Shown: positions 46,856-55,920, counted from the first letter of the stretch. The stretch is DNA of 64,000 bases from Rhizobiaceae bacterium (GCA_905339215.1 CAJPFN010000051.1:1-64000), one strand, 5' to 3'. The notes: generated from the sequence alone by a model not told the origin. Numbers and translations are program-made.

Positions 46856-47278
46856 TCAATCTTCGGCCACAACGATCTTGTCCGTCGACCGCGCATGCTG
46901 AGGCAGGCCGTCGTCGATCGAATAATAGTCGCCCTTGTCGGCAACGAAGATGTGGCACTCGGCGAAGAGCCCTGTCGGCTTGTCGAAAGCCCCCGCCATC
47001 ACCGACACGCTGTCGAGCGCGCCGTGCTTCCAGAAGAGCAGCGATCCGCAACGGCTGCAGAACCCCCGCTTAGCTTCGTTTGATGCGGCATACCAGGTGA
47101 TCGCATCGCCGCCCTCGATGACGATCCGCTCGTCGGCCACATTCGTAGCTGCGACAAAATGGCCGCTCTGCCGGCGGCACTGGCCGCAATGGCAGAAGAT
47201 GACCCCGCGGAGCGAACCGCGGGTCCGGAACCGCACTGCACCGCAAAGGCATGAGCCGGTGTGCATTTTCTCGTCCAT
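46856..47278 (-). CDS. GFA family protein (glutathione-dependent formaldehyde-activating-like)
   Basis: A 140-residue zinc protein with the Cys pairs of the GFA/CENP-V fold: TGSCLCGAVRF, FCHCGQCRRQSG and GFCSRCGSLLFW. The family is named for glutathione-dependent formaldehyde activation, but most members have unknown substrates. It starts at MDEKMHTGSCLCG. The long upstream region (344 bases) separates it from the diguanylate cyclase gene. Confidence 0.88.
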   Translation of the reverse strand: MDEKMHTGSCLCGAVRFRTRGSLRGVIFCHCGQCRRQSGHFVAATNVADERIVIEGGDAITWYAASNEAKRGFCSRCGSLLFWKHGALDSVSVMAGAFDKPTGLFAECHIFVADKGDYYSIDDGLPQHARSTDKIVVAED

Positions 47279-47622
47279 CGTCGTCGTGCCCTCCTCTTCG
47301 GCCTCACAGAAGACGCGAATTCGCCGCTCGCAAGCATCGCAAATGCGACATGCGGGGGGATACCGCTCCGCCCGGCAGGTCGCGCCCCTGGTTTCGCTCT
47401 TGCGGGGAGCGAAAACGCGCGGGGGCGGGCAGCCCGAAAGCGACCTGCCGTTTACGGAAACTTTAGCGGCCAGTGTTACTCCTTTTCGCCATATAAGACC
47501 TGTCGTGGTGGCGCGGGGCAACGCTGGACGCCAGGTCGATCACATACCCTATTCCCGCTTTGCGGCCGTCCGACCCGGATGAAACGCCAAGCCGGTCCGG
47601 GCTCGAGAGGCAAGTCGGGGAC
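47279..47622. other. Intergenic region between the GFA and diguanylate cyclase genes
   Basis: The longest gene-free stretch in the window, with divergent genes on both sides, so it should hold two promoters. A possible -10 TATAAG is at 47492-47497 on the plus strand, but no good -35 is paired with it. A dyad is visible around 47397-47440 (TTGCGGGGAGCGAAAACGCG and neighbouring G/C-rich blocks) without a clear terminator. I see no tRNA, riboswitch or small-RNA signature that I can support. Confidence 0.3.
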
Positions 47623-48702
47623 ATGCAGCCGGTCGCGGTACAAAGTGAGCAGCGCACCACCAGCGACATCGCGACGACGATTGCTTCGACTATGCGCCAG
47701 ATGGGCGTGGTCGGCCTCCCCCGGAACTACGAGCTTTTCTACGAGGCGCTGACCGGCGCCAATCACGAGTTGAGCCTCGAAGTCATTTCGCTGAGCAAGC
47801 GGCCGTCACAGGAAGATCTCGACCGCATCGGCCGGAAATTCTTCGCCAACCACCACGGCCAGGGAATAGTCGAGAATGCGCGCGAAGTCATCGCCCGCGA
47901 ACTGGAGGACGTGGCGCGCCTGTTGCGCAACGAGCAGAGTCAGATTGCCAAATACGGCAAGATCCTCGACCAGACATCGAGCGGGCTGACCGGTCGGGCC
48001 GGCTTGACGCAGGATCTCTTGCAGAAGATCGTCGGCGCGGTTTCGGCCGCCACCTCGTCGACCATCGAGCATGGCAAGCAGGTGGCCGCCAGCCTCGGCG
48101 AAAAGACAGCGGAACTCGAGAACGTCAAGTCGAAGCTCGAGGAATACAAGCGCCTCGCCGACACAGACCCCCTCACCCATATTTCGAACCGCCGCGCCTT
48201 CGACAAGAAGATCGCCGCAATCTACAACGACAAGAAGGATGTCGCGTTCAGCGCGCTGATCCTCGCCGACATCGATCGCTTCAAGCAGATCAACGACCGC
48301 TTCGGCCATCCCGTCGGCGACAAGATCATCCAGGCGATCGCCAACATCTTCAGGGCGAGCAGCCGCGACGACATGTTCGTCGCCCGCACCGGCGGCGAGG
48401 AATTCGCCATGATCGTCGAGGGCAGCGGCGAGGAGACCACCGCGCAACTCGCCGACGCCATCCGCGCCGCGATCGAGCAGACGGCCTTCGTCAACACCAA
48501 CGGCAACGTCAATTACGGGCCGATCACCATCTCGATGGGTGTGTGCCTGGCCTCGCAGGCCGACGGACCCGAAGACCTCTACTCCAAGGCCGATCGCGCC
48601 CTCTACGCTTCCAAGGTCGCCGGGCGCAACCGCGTCACCCGGTTCTCGACCATCCAGGAAGTGCGCACCGGCAAGAACTGGTACATCTACAAGAAAGACT
48701 GA
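47623..48702 (+). CDS. Diguanylate cyclase (GGDEF domain)
   Basis: A 359-residue cytoplasmic protein. Residues about 1-170 are a helical N-terminal domain (TTIASTMRQMGVVGLPRNYELFYEALTG) seen in many rhizobial cyclases. The GGDEF domain (about 190-350) has DPLTHISNRRAFD, DIDRFKQINDRFGHPVGD and active-site TGGEEFAMIVEG. At the inhibitory I-site, RxxD is degenerate (RDDM), so product inhibition may be weak. No membrane segments. The start is set at MQPVAVQSEQRTTSD; an upstream TTG start would add 21 residues. Confidence 0.9.
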   Translation: MQPVAVQSEQRTTSDIATTIASTMRQMGVVGLPRNYELFYEALTGANHELSLEVISLSKRPSQEDLDRIGRKFFANHHGQGIVENAREVIARELEDVARLLRNEQSQIAKYGKILDQTSSGLTGRAGLTQDLLQKIVGAVSAATSSTIEHGKQVAASLGEKTAELENVKSKLEEYKRLADTDPLTHISNRRAFDKKIAAIYNDKKDVAFSALILADIDRFKQINDRFGHPVGDKIIQAIANIFRASSRDDMFVARTGGEEFAMIVEGSGEETTAQLADAIRAAIEQTAFVNTNGNVNYGPITISMGVCLASQADGPEDLYSKADRALYASKVAGRNRVTRFSTIQEVRTGKNWYIYKKD

Positions 48703-48727
48703 GGCGGGTCCGCTTTCGCGGCCCGCC
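48703..48727 (+). terminator. GC-rich hairpin after the diguanylate cyclase gene
   Basis: GGCGGG-T-CCGC pairs with GCGG-CCCGCC around a TTTC loop directly after the stop codon. There is no U-tract, so it may only slow or stabilise transcription ends; termination is inferred weakly. It lies between two convergent genes. Confidence 0.4.
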
Positions 48728-48769
48728 CCCCGGAATTCCCCGGTTGTGTCGACCCTTCGGTGCGGCTGG

Positions 48770-50146
48770 TCAGCCGTTGACGACCTTCTGCTGCGGCATA
48801 CCGGACTGCCCCTTCTTCAGAAGATCCGAGATCAGGAACGACAACTCGATCGCCTGGTCAGCGTTGAGGCGCGGATCGCAGTGCGTATGGTAGCGGTCGT
48901 GCAGTTCCTCGGCGGTAATCGCCCGGGCGCCGCCCGTGCACTCCGTCACGTTCTTGCCGGTCATCTCGACGTGGATGCCGCCCGGATGGGTCCCTTCGGC
49001 ACGATGGACATCGAAGAAGGACTGCACCTCCTTCAAGACGCGCTCGAACGGCCGCGTCTTGTAGCCGGCAGCCGTGATCGTATTGCCGTGCATCGGATCG
49101 CACGACCAGACCACCTTGCGGCCCTCGCGCTCCACCGCCCGGACGAGCTTCGGCAGGTGATCCTCGACCTTGTCGAAGCCAAACCGGGCAATCAGCGTCA
49201 GCCGGCCGGCCTCGTTCTCCGGATTGAGCAGGTCGATGAGCCGGATCAGGCCGTCGGCGGTCAGCGAAGGACCGCACTTCAGGCCGAGCGGATTCTTGAT
49301 GCCGCGGCAGTATTCCACATGGGCATGGTCGGGCTGGCGGGTTCGGTCGCCGATCCAGATCATGTGACCGGAGGTGGCATACCAGTCGCCGCTCGTTGAA
49401 TCGACGCGCGTCAGCGCCTCCTCGTAGCCGAGCAGAAGGGCCTCGTGACTGGTATAGAAATCCGTCTCGCGCAGCGCATAGTTGGTTTCGGAGGTGATCC
49501 CCACCGCGCGCATGAAGTCCATCGTCTCGGTGATGCGGTTGGCCAGGGCCTCGTAGCGCTCGCCCTGCGGGCTGTCGGCAACGAAGCCGAGCATCCACTT
49601 GTGCACGTTCTCCAGGCTCGCATAGCCGCCCTGGGCGAAGGCACGCAGCAGGTTCAACGTCGCGGCCGATTGGCGGTAGGCCATTTCCTGGCGCGCCGGA
49701 TCGGGAAGACGCGACCGCTCGTCGAACTCGATGCCGTTGATGATGTCGCCGCGGTAACTCGGCAGGGTTACACCGTCCTTGGTCTCGAAGTCAGACGAGC
49801 GCGGCTTGGCGAACTGCCCGGCGATGCGGCCGATCTTCACCACCGGCTGCGAACCGGCGAAAGTTAGCACGACAGACATCTGCAGGAAGACGCGGAAGAA
49901 GTCGCGGATGTTATCGGCGCCGTGCTCGGCGAAGCTCTCGGCGCAGTCGCCGCCCTGAAGCAGAAACGCCTCGCCATTGGCCACCGCGGCGAGTTGCTTC
50001 TTCAGCTTGCGCGCCTCGCCGGCAAAAACGAGCGGCGGAAAGCTCGCCAGGCGGGCCTCGGTCTCGCGCAGCGCGGCGTCGTTCGGATATGCCGGGACCT
50101 GCTGGATCGGCATCGCTCTCCACGAATTCGGGGACCATTTCGTCAT
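48770..50146 (-). CDS. Class II 3-deoxy-7-phosphoheptulonate (DAHP) synthase
   Basis: A 458-residue first enzyme of the shikimate pathway, class II (plant/AroH-II type). It starts at [21 protein letters not shown] and has [11 protein letters not shown], the metal-binding and substrate segments [15 protein letters not shown] and [12 protein letters not shown], plus [18 protein letters not shown]. Length and motifs are normal. The same architecture is the main DAHP synthase of many Rhizobiales. A longer reading from 50221 has no support. Confidence 0.95.
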   Translation of the reverse strand: MTKWSPNSWRAMPIQQVPAYPNDAALRETEARLASFPPLVFAGEARKLKKQLAAVANGEAFLLQGGDCAESFAEHGADNIRDFFRVFLQMSVVLTFAGSQPVVKIGRIAGQFAKPRSSDFETKDGVTLPSYRGDIINGIEFDERSRLPDPARQEMAYRQSAATLNLLRAFAQGGYASLENVHKWMLGFVADSPQGERYEALANRITETMDFMRAVGITSETNYALRETDFYTSHEALLLGYEEALTRVDSTSGDWYATSGHMIWIGDRTRQPDHAHVEYCRGIKNPLGLKCGPSLTADGLIRLIDLLNPENEAGRLTLIARFGFDKVEDHLPKLVRAVEREGRKVVWSCDPMHGNTITAAGYKTRPFERVLKEVQSFFDVHRAEGTHPGGIHVEMTGKNVTECTGGARAITAEELHDRYHTHCDPRLNADQAIELSFLISDLLKKGQSGMPQQKVVNG

Positions 50147-50326
50147 TGTACTATCCAACGCTTTCCCACGGCCCGCTTCGGCCGCTAACGCCCCGCGATC
50201 CGGGGTCGCGGCTCCATACACGATGCTAAAAAGGTATTCTACCTCGTTTTGTCCGGCGGCGCGACCCGCCTGCCTAGGTCAGCATCGAGACCGAAGGCGC
50301 CAAGGCGCCGGACAGGACTGGTTCCG

Positions 50327-51262
50327 TCAGGCCTCGGCCGAGAGGAATTCGCGGTGGAACCGCCCGATATCGGCCCGGCGAAGCCGGTCGATCATCCATG
50401 TCGCGGCCGGACCGGGCACGAGGTCGGCGCGGTGAACGGCGGTGAGCGGCACGATTTCGCCGGGATAGCGGACCGCTTCCAGCCTGAGCAGTCTGAGCCT
50501 GCCTGCGGCGATGTCCGCGGCCGCCATGTGATAAGGCAGATTGCCCCAGCCGAGACCCTTGCGGATGAGTTGGTGACGCGCGCCGAGATCGGAGACGCGC
50601 CAGACCCGTCGCGACAACACGCCGAAATCCCGGCCTCGGGTCAGGTCGCTGCGGTCGCTTAGCACGATCTGGACCTGGTCGCGGAGATCGGCGGTGGCGA
50701 TCGGACCTTCGAACTGCGCCAGCGGGTGGCCTGCGGCGGCAACCGGTACGCGCAGCGCTCCCTCGATCGGAAATCCGGCAAGCGCCGGCGGGATCGTGAC
50801 AAGCGTCGAGAGAACGCCGACGGCGCAGGCGCCGCTGGTCACGAGTTCGGCAACGCCTCCGAGCACGTCGATGTGGGCGCGTACCGCGACAGTGGGGAAG
50901 GCATTCTGGAACTCGGTGAGGATGTCTCCCAGCTCGTCGATCGGAAAGAGCACGTCGCAGGCCAGCGCCAATTCCGGCTCCAGTCCGCGCGCGATCGCAT
51001 TGGCCTGCGTTTTCAGTCGGTCCGCGCGCGAGACGATCTCGGCGATTTCGCCGAGCAACGTCTGTCCCGCAGGTGTGAGTCGCGGCCTGTAGCCGCCGCG
51101 GTCGAAGAGGACTACGCCGAGCTGCTGTTCCAGCGTCGAGACTGAATAGCTGACCGCCGACTGCGCGCGGCTGAAGCGGCGGGCTGCAGCGCTGAAGCTG
51201 CCCTCCTCCGCGACGGCAACGAAGACGCGCAACTGGTCGAGCGAGAGGCTTTCGATGTTCAT
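50327..51262 (-). CDS. LysR family transcriptional regulator
   Basis: A 311-residue regulator with an N-terminal winged helix-turn-helix (LDQLRVFVAVAEEGSFSAAARRFSRAQSAVSYSVSTLEQQLG) and a C-terminal periplasmic-binding-like effector domain (from about residue 90). It is divergent from a small secreted protein gene; a palindrome with the LysR T-N11-A form lies between them. Effector unknown. Confidence 0.92.
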   Translation of the reverse strand: MNIESLSLDQLRVFVAVAEEGSFSAAARRFSRAQSAVSYSVSTLEQQLGVVLFDRGGYRPRLTPAGQTLLGEIAEIVSRADRLKTQANAIARGLEPELALACDVLFPIDELGDILTEFQNAFPTVAVRAHIDVLGGVAELVTSGACAVGVLSTLVTIPPALAGFPIEGALRVPVAAAGHPLAQFEGPIATADLRDQVQIVLSDRSDLTRGRDFGVLSRRVWRVSDLGARHQLIRKGLGWGNLPYHMAAADIAAGRLRLLRLEAVRYPGEIVPLTAVHRADLVPGPAATWMIDRLRRADIGRFHREFLSAEA

Positions 51263-51293
51263 CGCGATTCCACCTCCGGAAGAAGGCTTATTT

Positions 51294-51308
51294 ATCGAAT
51301 TTTTCGAT
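51294..51308. promoter_or_regulatory. Candidate LysR-type operator (T-N11-A palindrome)
   Basis: ATCGAA-TTT-TTCGAT is a perfect 15-base palindrome containing the T-N11-A core of LysR sites. It lies 31 bases from the LysR start codon and about 120 bases from the start of the divergent small-protein gene, a usual place for a site that controls both. Confidence 0.5.
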
Positions 51309-51429
51309 GAAGATAAACTGAACTTGACCAGATTTCGGGATGAAAACGCCGCTCTATCTTCCGACCATCAGGCAGCGGCCGGACGAACCGACACCGCGGA
51401 GCCGAACCAGAACGAAAAAGGACCTTGTC

Positions 51430-51651
51430 ATGACCCGTATTCTGATCGCCACTATCGCCCTCGCCGGTGTCACCGGCTTCGCCGCGGCCAAGGAAGCGCC
51501 GATCCTTCAGGGCAACTACGCCGCGAACGTTCTCGCGCAGGCGGCCGACGTGAAGTCGAGCTACGTCGACTTTTCCGGAAGTCGCGGCATGGGCGGTTCG
51601 GTCGAAGCGCCGCAGGCTTCGGTCAACGACCAGAACTATTCCGGCCAGTAA
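51430..51651 (+). CDS. Small secreted protein, unknown family
   Basis: A 73-residue exported protein. The signal peptide is MTRILIATIALAGVTGFAAA (cleavage near AAAKEAP) and the mature peptide of about 50 residues contains ANVLAQAADVKSSYVDFSG and a Gly/Met-rich stretch (GSRGMGGSVEAP). It follows AAGGAC. I do not recognise the family. Its place next to a LysR gene and the palindrome suggest that it is regulated by that protein. Confidence 0.7.
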   Translation: MTRILIATIALAGVTGFAAAKEAPILQGNYAANVLAQAADVKSSYVDFSGSRGMGGSVEAPQASVNDQNYSGQ

Positions 51652-51749
51652 GCACGCCGTATCCCCGGCAAAAGCCAACCGGCGGCGAAGGGACCTCCCT
51701 TCGCCGCCGGTCGCGTCTGCGGTTCCGCGTGAGACTATCTGCGGACGGC

Positions 51750-53270
51750 CTAGAACTCCTGCCAGGCGTCGGCGTCGGCTTCGGGAGCCGGCTTTCTCAA
51801 GGCTGACGAACGCTGCGCGCCAAAGCCGATCGTCCTGGCCTGCGGTGCACGGGGCGCAGGCGCGGCAACCGGTTCCGGCCGCCGGGACTGTGGCCGCGAC
51901 GCGGCATCACCAAGATCGAACTTCGTCACAAGCGCCGCCATTGAGTCGGCCTCCTTGGCCAGCGAATAGCTCGCCGCGGTCGCCTGCTCGACCATGGCGG
52001 CATTCTGCTGGGTCGACTGGTCCATCTGGTTGATCGCCACGTTGATCTGCGCAATGCCAGTGGCCTGGGCCTGAGCCGAGGCGGCCATCTCGCCGACCAG
52101 GTCGCTGATGCCGGAGAAGGCGGCGACGATGCGGATCAGCGCCTCGCCTGTGCTGGCGACCAGCTTGACGCCGTTGTCGACATGCTCGGAACTGGTCGAG
52201 ATCAGCGTCTTGATCTCCTTCGCCGCTTCGGCCGAACGCTGGGCAAGCGCGCGAACTTCCGATGCAACGACCGCAAAGCCCCTGCCGGCTTCGCCCGCGC
52301 GCGCCGCTTCGACGCCGGCGTTGAGTGCGAGCAGGTTGGTCTGGAACGCGATCTCGTCGATCACGCCGATGATCTGGCTGATCTGCCGCGAAGACGTCTC
52401 AATCTGCTGCATGGCGGCCACCGCCTGCTTGACGATCTCGCCGCTCTTCTCGGCGTCGTTGCGCGTGCTGGCAACCGTCGTGTCGGCCTTCTTGGCGCCG
52501 TCGGCGGTCTTTCGAACCGTCCCGGTCAACTCCTCGAGCGCCGCCGCGGTCTCCTCGAGGCTGGCGGCCTGCTGCTCGGTACGCTTGGAAAGGTCGTCCG
52601 ACGCGCGGTTGATCTCGCCGGTTCCGCTGCGCACGGCGTCAGCGCCTTCCACGATCGCGCGCATCGCACCACGCAGCGCCTCAATCGTGGCATTGAAATC
52701 GAGACGAAGCGCCTCGTACTCTCGCGGGAACTCGTTCGGGATGATGTGCGTAAGGTCGCCCGACGCAAGTTGCCCGAGCCCCTGGGCAAGCGCCTTGACG
52801 ACCTTCTCCTGCTCGGCGGCCTTGGCGGCGCGCTCGTCCTCGGCGCGCTTACGCTCGTGCTCGATGTCGGTGACGTCGGCCGCGAACTTGACGACCTTGA
52901 AAGGCTTCCCGTCCGGTCCGATCAGCGGATTGTACGAGGCCTGAATCCAGATCTCCTTGCCGCCCTTGCCGATGCGCCGGAATTTCTCGGCGACGAACTC
53001 GCCGCGGTTCAAGCGGTCCCAGAATGCCCGGTATTCGGCGCTGTTGCGATACTCCGGATCGACGAACATGCTGTGATGCTTGCCGACGATCTCACTCTCC
53101 GCATAGCCCAGCGTGGAGAGGAAATTCTGGTTGGCCGCAAGAATCGTGCCGTCCAGCTTGAATTCGATGACGGCTTGCGACCGCGAGATCGCTGCCACCT
53201 TTGCTTCGAGTTCGACAATGTCGACCTTGTCGGCCTTCGTGCGTCCAAGGCCGCCGAACAGTCCCGCCAT
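51750..53270 (-). CDS. Soluble methyl-accepting chemotaxis protein with PAS domain
   Basis: A 506-residue chemoreceptor without membrane segments. A PAS domain covers about residues 25-140 (VIEFKLDGTILAANQNFLSTLGY), a HAMP-like segment about 160-215, and a methyl-accepting signalling domain follows with the highly conserved hairpin tip EIAFQTNLLALNAGVEAARAGEAGRGFAVVA-type sequence at its middle. The C terminus ends in AWQEF, which fits the x-W-x-x-F pentapeptide that tethers CheR/CheB. The PAS domain suggests energy or redox sensing (Aer-like). No che genes are in the window. Confidence 0.93.
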   Translation of the reverse strand: MAGLFGGLGRTKADKVDIVELEAKVAAISRSQAVIEFKLDGTILAANQNFLSTLGYAESEIVGKHHSMFVDPEYRNSAEYRAFWDRLNRGEFVAEKFRRIGKGGKEIWIQASYNPLIGPDGKPFKVVKFAADVTDIEHERKRAEDERAAKAAEQEKVVKALAQGLGQLASGDLTHIIPNEFPREYEALRLDFNATIEALRGAMRAIVEGADAVRSGTGEINRASDDLSKRTEQQAASLEETAAALEELTGTVRKTADGAKKADTTVASTRNDAEKSGEIVKQAVAAMQQIETSSRQISQIIGVIDEIAFQTNLLALNAGVEAARAGEAGRGFAVVASEVRALAQRSAEAAKEIKTLISTSSEHVDNGVKLVASTGEALIRIVAAFSGISDLVGEMAASAQAQATGIAQINVAINQMDQSTQQNAAMVEQATAASYSLAKEADSMAALVTKFDLGDAASRPQSRRPEPVAAPAPRAPQARTIGFGAQRSSALRKPAPEADADAWQEF

Positions 53271-53316
53271 GTGTAATGCCCCGTTTCATTCGTTGACGCC
53301 ACGGAAGGTCGCCTAG

Positions 53317-53330
53317 GTACGTTAACGTAC
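53317..53330. repeat. 14-base perfect palindrome in the MCP/hydrolase intergenic region
   Basis: GTACGTTAACGTAC is identical to its reverse complement and contains ACGT-TA-ACGT, the same core as the MerR-type palindrome at 53434-53449 (ACGT-AA-ACGT). It is about 47 bases upstream of the MCP start on the minus strand, so it may be an operator for that gene or a second site for the regulator of the hydrolase gene. Confidence 0.45.
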
Positions 53331-53427
53331 TATGAAGACGACCTGTATCTGACCGAGTTTATTCGATTGTTGCTAAAATTTCTCGCAGTTTGCCAGAAAC
53401 GGGCAGGAAGGCATATCTCGAAGGCGC

Positions 53428-53458
53428 TTGACTTTGACGTAAACGTCAATGTTAGAAA
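53428..53458 (+). promoter_or_regulatory. MerR-type promoter of the alpha/beta hydrolase gene
   Basis: A -35 TTGACT and a -10 TAGAAA are separated by 19 bases, longer than the optimum, and the palindrome TTGACGTAAACGTCAA (arms TTGACGT/ACGTCAA) fills the spacer at 53434-53449. This nested arrangement is the hallmark of MerR-family activated promoters. The palindrome resembles the LiuR-type motif of branched-chain amino acid degradation. Start of transcription would be about 10 bases before the GGAGGT of the gene. No merR gene is in the window. Confidence 0.6.
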
Positions 53459-53475
53459 GTGCATGGGAGGTATCC

Positions 53476-54399
53476 ATGTCTGTTCATCCTTTGCCAATCC
53501 CGGGCAGTCAGCCGACAGCCGATGTTGCTGGCCAGCCGGTCGCTTTTGCCGCGAAAGACGGCTTCCCGCTTGCCGGCACGCTGTTTCGCGGACTGGGCGA
53601 TGGACCGGCTGTACTCGTATCCTCGGCCACCGCCGTGCCGCAGGGCTTCTATGCCGCCTTCGCCGGCGCGCTTGTCGCCGCCGGGGCCACCGCCGTACTC
53701 ACCTACGACTACCGCGGTGTCGGCCGTTCTGCCCGTCCCCTGTCGTGGCGCAGGCGGATTTCCAAGAAGGAATGGGCGCTCCACGATTTCCCGGCCGCGC
53801 TCGCAGCCCTTCGATCGGCGGCGCCCGGACGCCCGCTGGTCGGCATCGGTCAGTCTTTCGGCGGCCAGGCCCTCGGCATATCCGGCGTTGCCGGCGATTT
53901 CGAGCGCTACGGCATGGTGGCGACGATGTCGGGCTACTGGCGCGGGCTCGATGACCGCATGGCCGGACCGCGCATGTTCGCGGTCGGCGTGCCGGTCTCC
54001 CTGCTCTTCGCCGACACGCCGCGCTGGCTGGGCGTGGGCGAGCCGATCCCGGGTTCTGTATTCCGCGACTGGGCGCGCTGGTGTCGTATGCCCGACTACT
54101 TCTTCGACGACCCGACCTTTCCGGAGACGGCGCGCTACGAGGAGGTGACCACGCCGATCCTCGCCATCGGCCTCACCGACGACGTCTGGGGCACCAAACG
54201 AGCCGTCGAGGCGCTGATGCGGCACTACACGAACGCGCCGGTGGAGCGGCGCTGGCTGTCGCCCGCCGACGCCGGCGGACACGCCATCGGTCATCTCGGC
54301 TTTTTCCGTTCGCGCTTCGCCCCGACCTTGTGGCCGGAGTTCATCGCATGGCTGCTGCGCGGCGAGCCCATGACGTTGGGCGCGAGGGAAGGCGTCTGA
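53476..54399 (+). CDS. Alpha/beta fold hydrolase
   Basis: A 307-residue serine hydrolase. The nucleophile elbow is GQSFGGQA (Ser in G-x-S-x-G), after TYDYRGVGRSARPL with its oxyanion-region Arg; the acid is likely in AIGLTDDVWGTK and the His in GGHAIGHLGFF. The start MSVHPLPIPGSQPT is set by a near-ideal GGAGGT six bases upstream; an in-frame ATG-like start at 53449 lies inside the promoter palindrome and is rejected. The LiuR-like promoter motif hints at a role near acyl-CoA or ester metabolism, which is inference. Confidence 0.88.
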   Translation: MSVHPLPIPGSQPTADVAGQPVAFAAKDGFPLAGTLFRGLGDGPAVLVSSATAVPQGFYAAFAGALVAAGATAVLTYDYRGVGRSARPLSWRRRISKKEWALHDFPAALAALRSAAPGRPLVGIGQSFGGQALGISGVAGDFERYGMVATMSGYWRGLDDRMAGPRMFAVGVPVSLLFADTPRWLGVGEPIPGSVFRDWARWCRMPDYFFDDPTFPETARYEEVTTPILAIGLTDDVWGTKRAVEALMRHYTNAPVERRWLSPADAGGHAIGHLGFFRSRFAPTLWPEFIAWLLRGEPMTLGAREGV

Positions 54400-54409
54400 C
54401 CGGGGGCGA

Positions 54410-55807
54410 TCAGCCGTTCAGCACCCGTTCGCCGTTGCGAATGCGGTAGCTCGGCGAATACATCGTCACCAGTTCCTCGGCAGCCGTCGGATGGACCGCC
54501 ATCGTCCGGTCGAAGTCCTCCTTGGTCAGCCCGGCCTTCAGCGCGATGCCGAGGAGTTGCGCCATTTCGCCAGCGTCGGATCCCAGCACGTGGGCGCCGA
54601 GCACCAGACCAGTGGCGTTGTCGACGACCAGCTTCATGATCATCTTTTCGTCGCGGCCGGCGAGGATGTTGCGCATCGGGCGGAAGGCGGCACGGTATAC
54701 GTCGATCGCCTCGAAGCGCCGGCGCGCTTCGTCCTCGGAAAGGCCCACCGTACCGATCTCCGGTTGCGAGAACACGGCAGTGGCGACGACGTCGTGGTCC
54801 GGTTCCGTCGGGTTGCCCTTGAACGCCGTCTCGACGAAACACATCGCCTCGTGGATGGCGACGGGCGTCAGTTGAACGCGGTTGGTGACGTCGCCGATCG
54901 CCCAGATATTCTCGACGCTGGTGCGCGAAAACGGGTCGACGACGATCTCGCCGGTCTTGCCGCGTTCGACGCCGGCCGTTTTCAGGCCAAGATTCCCGGT
55001 ATTGGGCAGGCGTCCGAGCGCCAGCATCGCCTGGTCGACGGTCAGCGTCTCACCGTTCGACAGGTTGACGTCGAGCCTGCCATCGGCGCGCCGCTCCACC
55101 CTCTCGGCGATCGTCTGGCAGAGAATCCTGATCCCCTTCTTCTCCATCGCCTCGTGGAGGCCACGGCGCATATCCATGTCGAAGCGGCCGAGGATCTCCT
55201 GACCGCGATAGACCAGCGTCGTTTCGACGCCGAGACCGTGGAAGACGTTGGCGAACTCGACCGCGATGTAGCCGCCGCCCTCGATCATGATCGCCTTGGG
55301 CAGTTCGGGCAGGTCGAAGGCGTCATCCGAGACGATGCAGTGTTCATGGCCGGGCAGCGCCGCATGCGGATTGGGCCGGCCGCCGGTGGCGATCAGGATC
55401 TGGTCGGCGGTGACCGTCCGCCCTTCCGATTCGATCAGGACGGTGTGCCGGTCGACCAGCCGCGCGCGCGAACGGAAGGTCGTCCCCCCGGCATTCTCGA
55501 CGCCCTTCTGGTAGAGCCCTTCCAGCCGGGCGATCTCCCGGTCCTTGTTGGCGACCAGCGTTGGCCAGTCGAAGCGCGCTTCCGGCACGGTCCAGCCGTA
55601 GCCGGCGGCATCGGCGAAATGCTCGGGGAACTGCGAGGCGTAGACGTAGAGTTTCTTCGGCACGCAGCCGCGGATGACGCAGGTGCCCCCGAACCGGTAC
55701 GCCTCGGCCAGCGCCACGCGCTTGCCCATCGCGGCCGAGACCCGCGCCGCACGCACGCCGCCCGAACCGCCGCCGATGACGAAAAGATCGTAGTCGTACT
55801 TCGCCAT
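54410..55807 (-). CDS. gor: Glutathione-disulfide reductase
   Basis: A 465-residue flavoprotein of the pyridine nucleotide-disulfide family. FAD motif GGGSGGVRAARVSA is at the start, the redox-active pair is Cys43/Cys48 in GGTCVIRGCVPKKL, the NADPH motif is GGGYIAVEFANVFHGLG, and the C-terminal base region is TMAVHPTAAEELV. The C-V-I-R-G-C-V-P-K-K variant is typical of glutathione reductase in alphaproteobacteria. It keeps glutathione reduced for stress defence. Confidence 0.94.
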   Translation of the reverse strand: MAKYDYDLFVIGGGSGGVRAARVSAAMGKRVALAEAYRFGGTCVIRGCVPKKLYVYASQFPEHFADAAGYGWTVPEARFDWPTLVANKDREIARLEGLYQKGVENAGGTTFRSRARLVDRHTVLIESEGRTVTADQILIATGGRPNPHAALPGHEHCIVSDDAFDLPELPKAIMIEGGGYIAVEFANVFHGLGVETTLVYRGQEILGRFDMDMRRGLHEAMEKKGIRILCQTIAERVERRADGRLDVNLSNGETLTVDQAMLALGRLPNTGNLGLKTAGVERGKTGEIVVDPFSRTSVENIWAIGDVTNRVQLTPVAIHEAMCFVETAFKGNPTEPDHDVVATAVFSQPEIGTVGLSEDEARRRFEAIDVYRAAFRPMRNILAGRDEKMIMKLVVDNATGLVLGAHVLGSDAGEMAQLLGIALKAGLTKEDFDRTMAVHPTAAEELVTMYSPSYRIRNGERVLNG

Positions 55808-55856
55808 GGGCCATCTCCGCTGGTTCGGTGAGCGGAGAGTTAGTGGTCATCGGCAC

Positions 55857-55886
55857 AAAAGAAAAGCCCGGCGCGCGGCCGGGCTT
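55857..55886 (-). terminator. Rho-independent terminator after the DUF2059 gene
   Basis: A 9-bp stem AAGCCCGGC/GCCGGGCTT with a 5-base loop is followed, in the minus direction, by TTTTCTTTT. It begins about 35 bases after the stop of the DUF2059 gene and separates it from gor. Confidence 0.82.
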
Positions 55887-55920
55887 GGATTCGTCGGGCA
55901 GATCCTGCGGCGGTCTGCCG

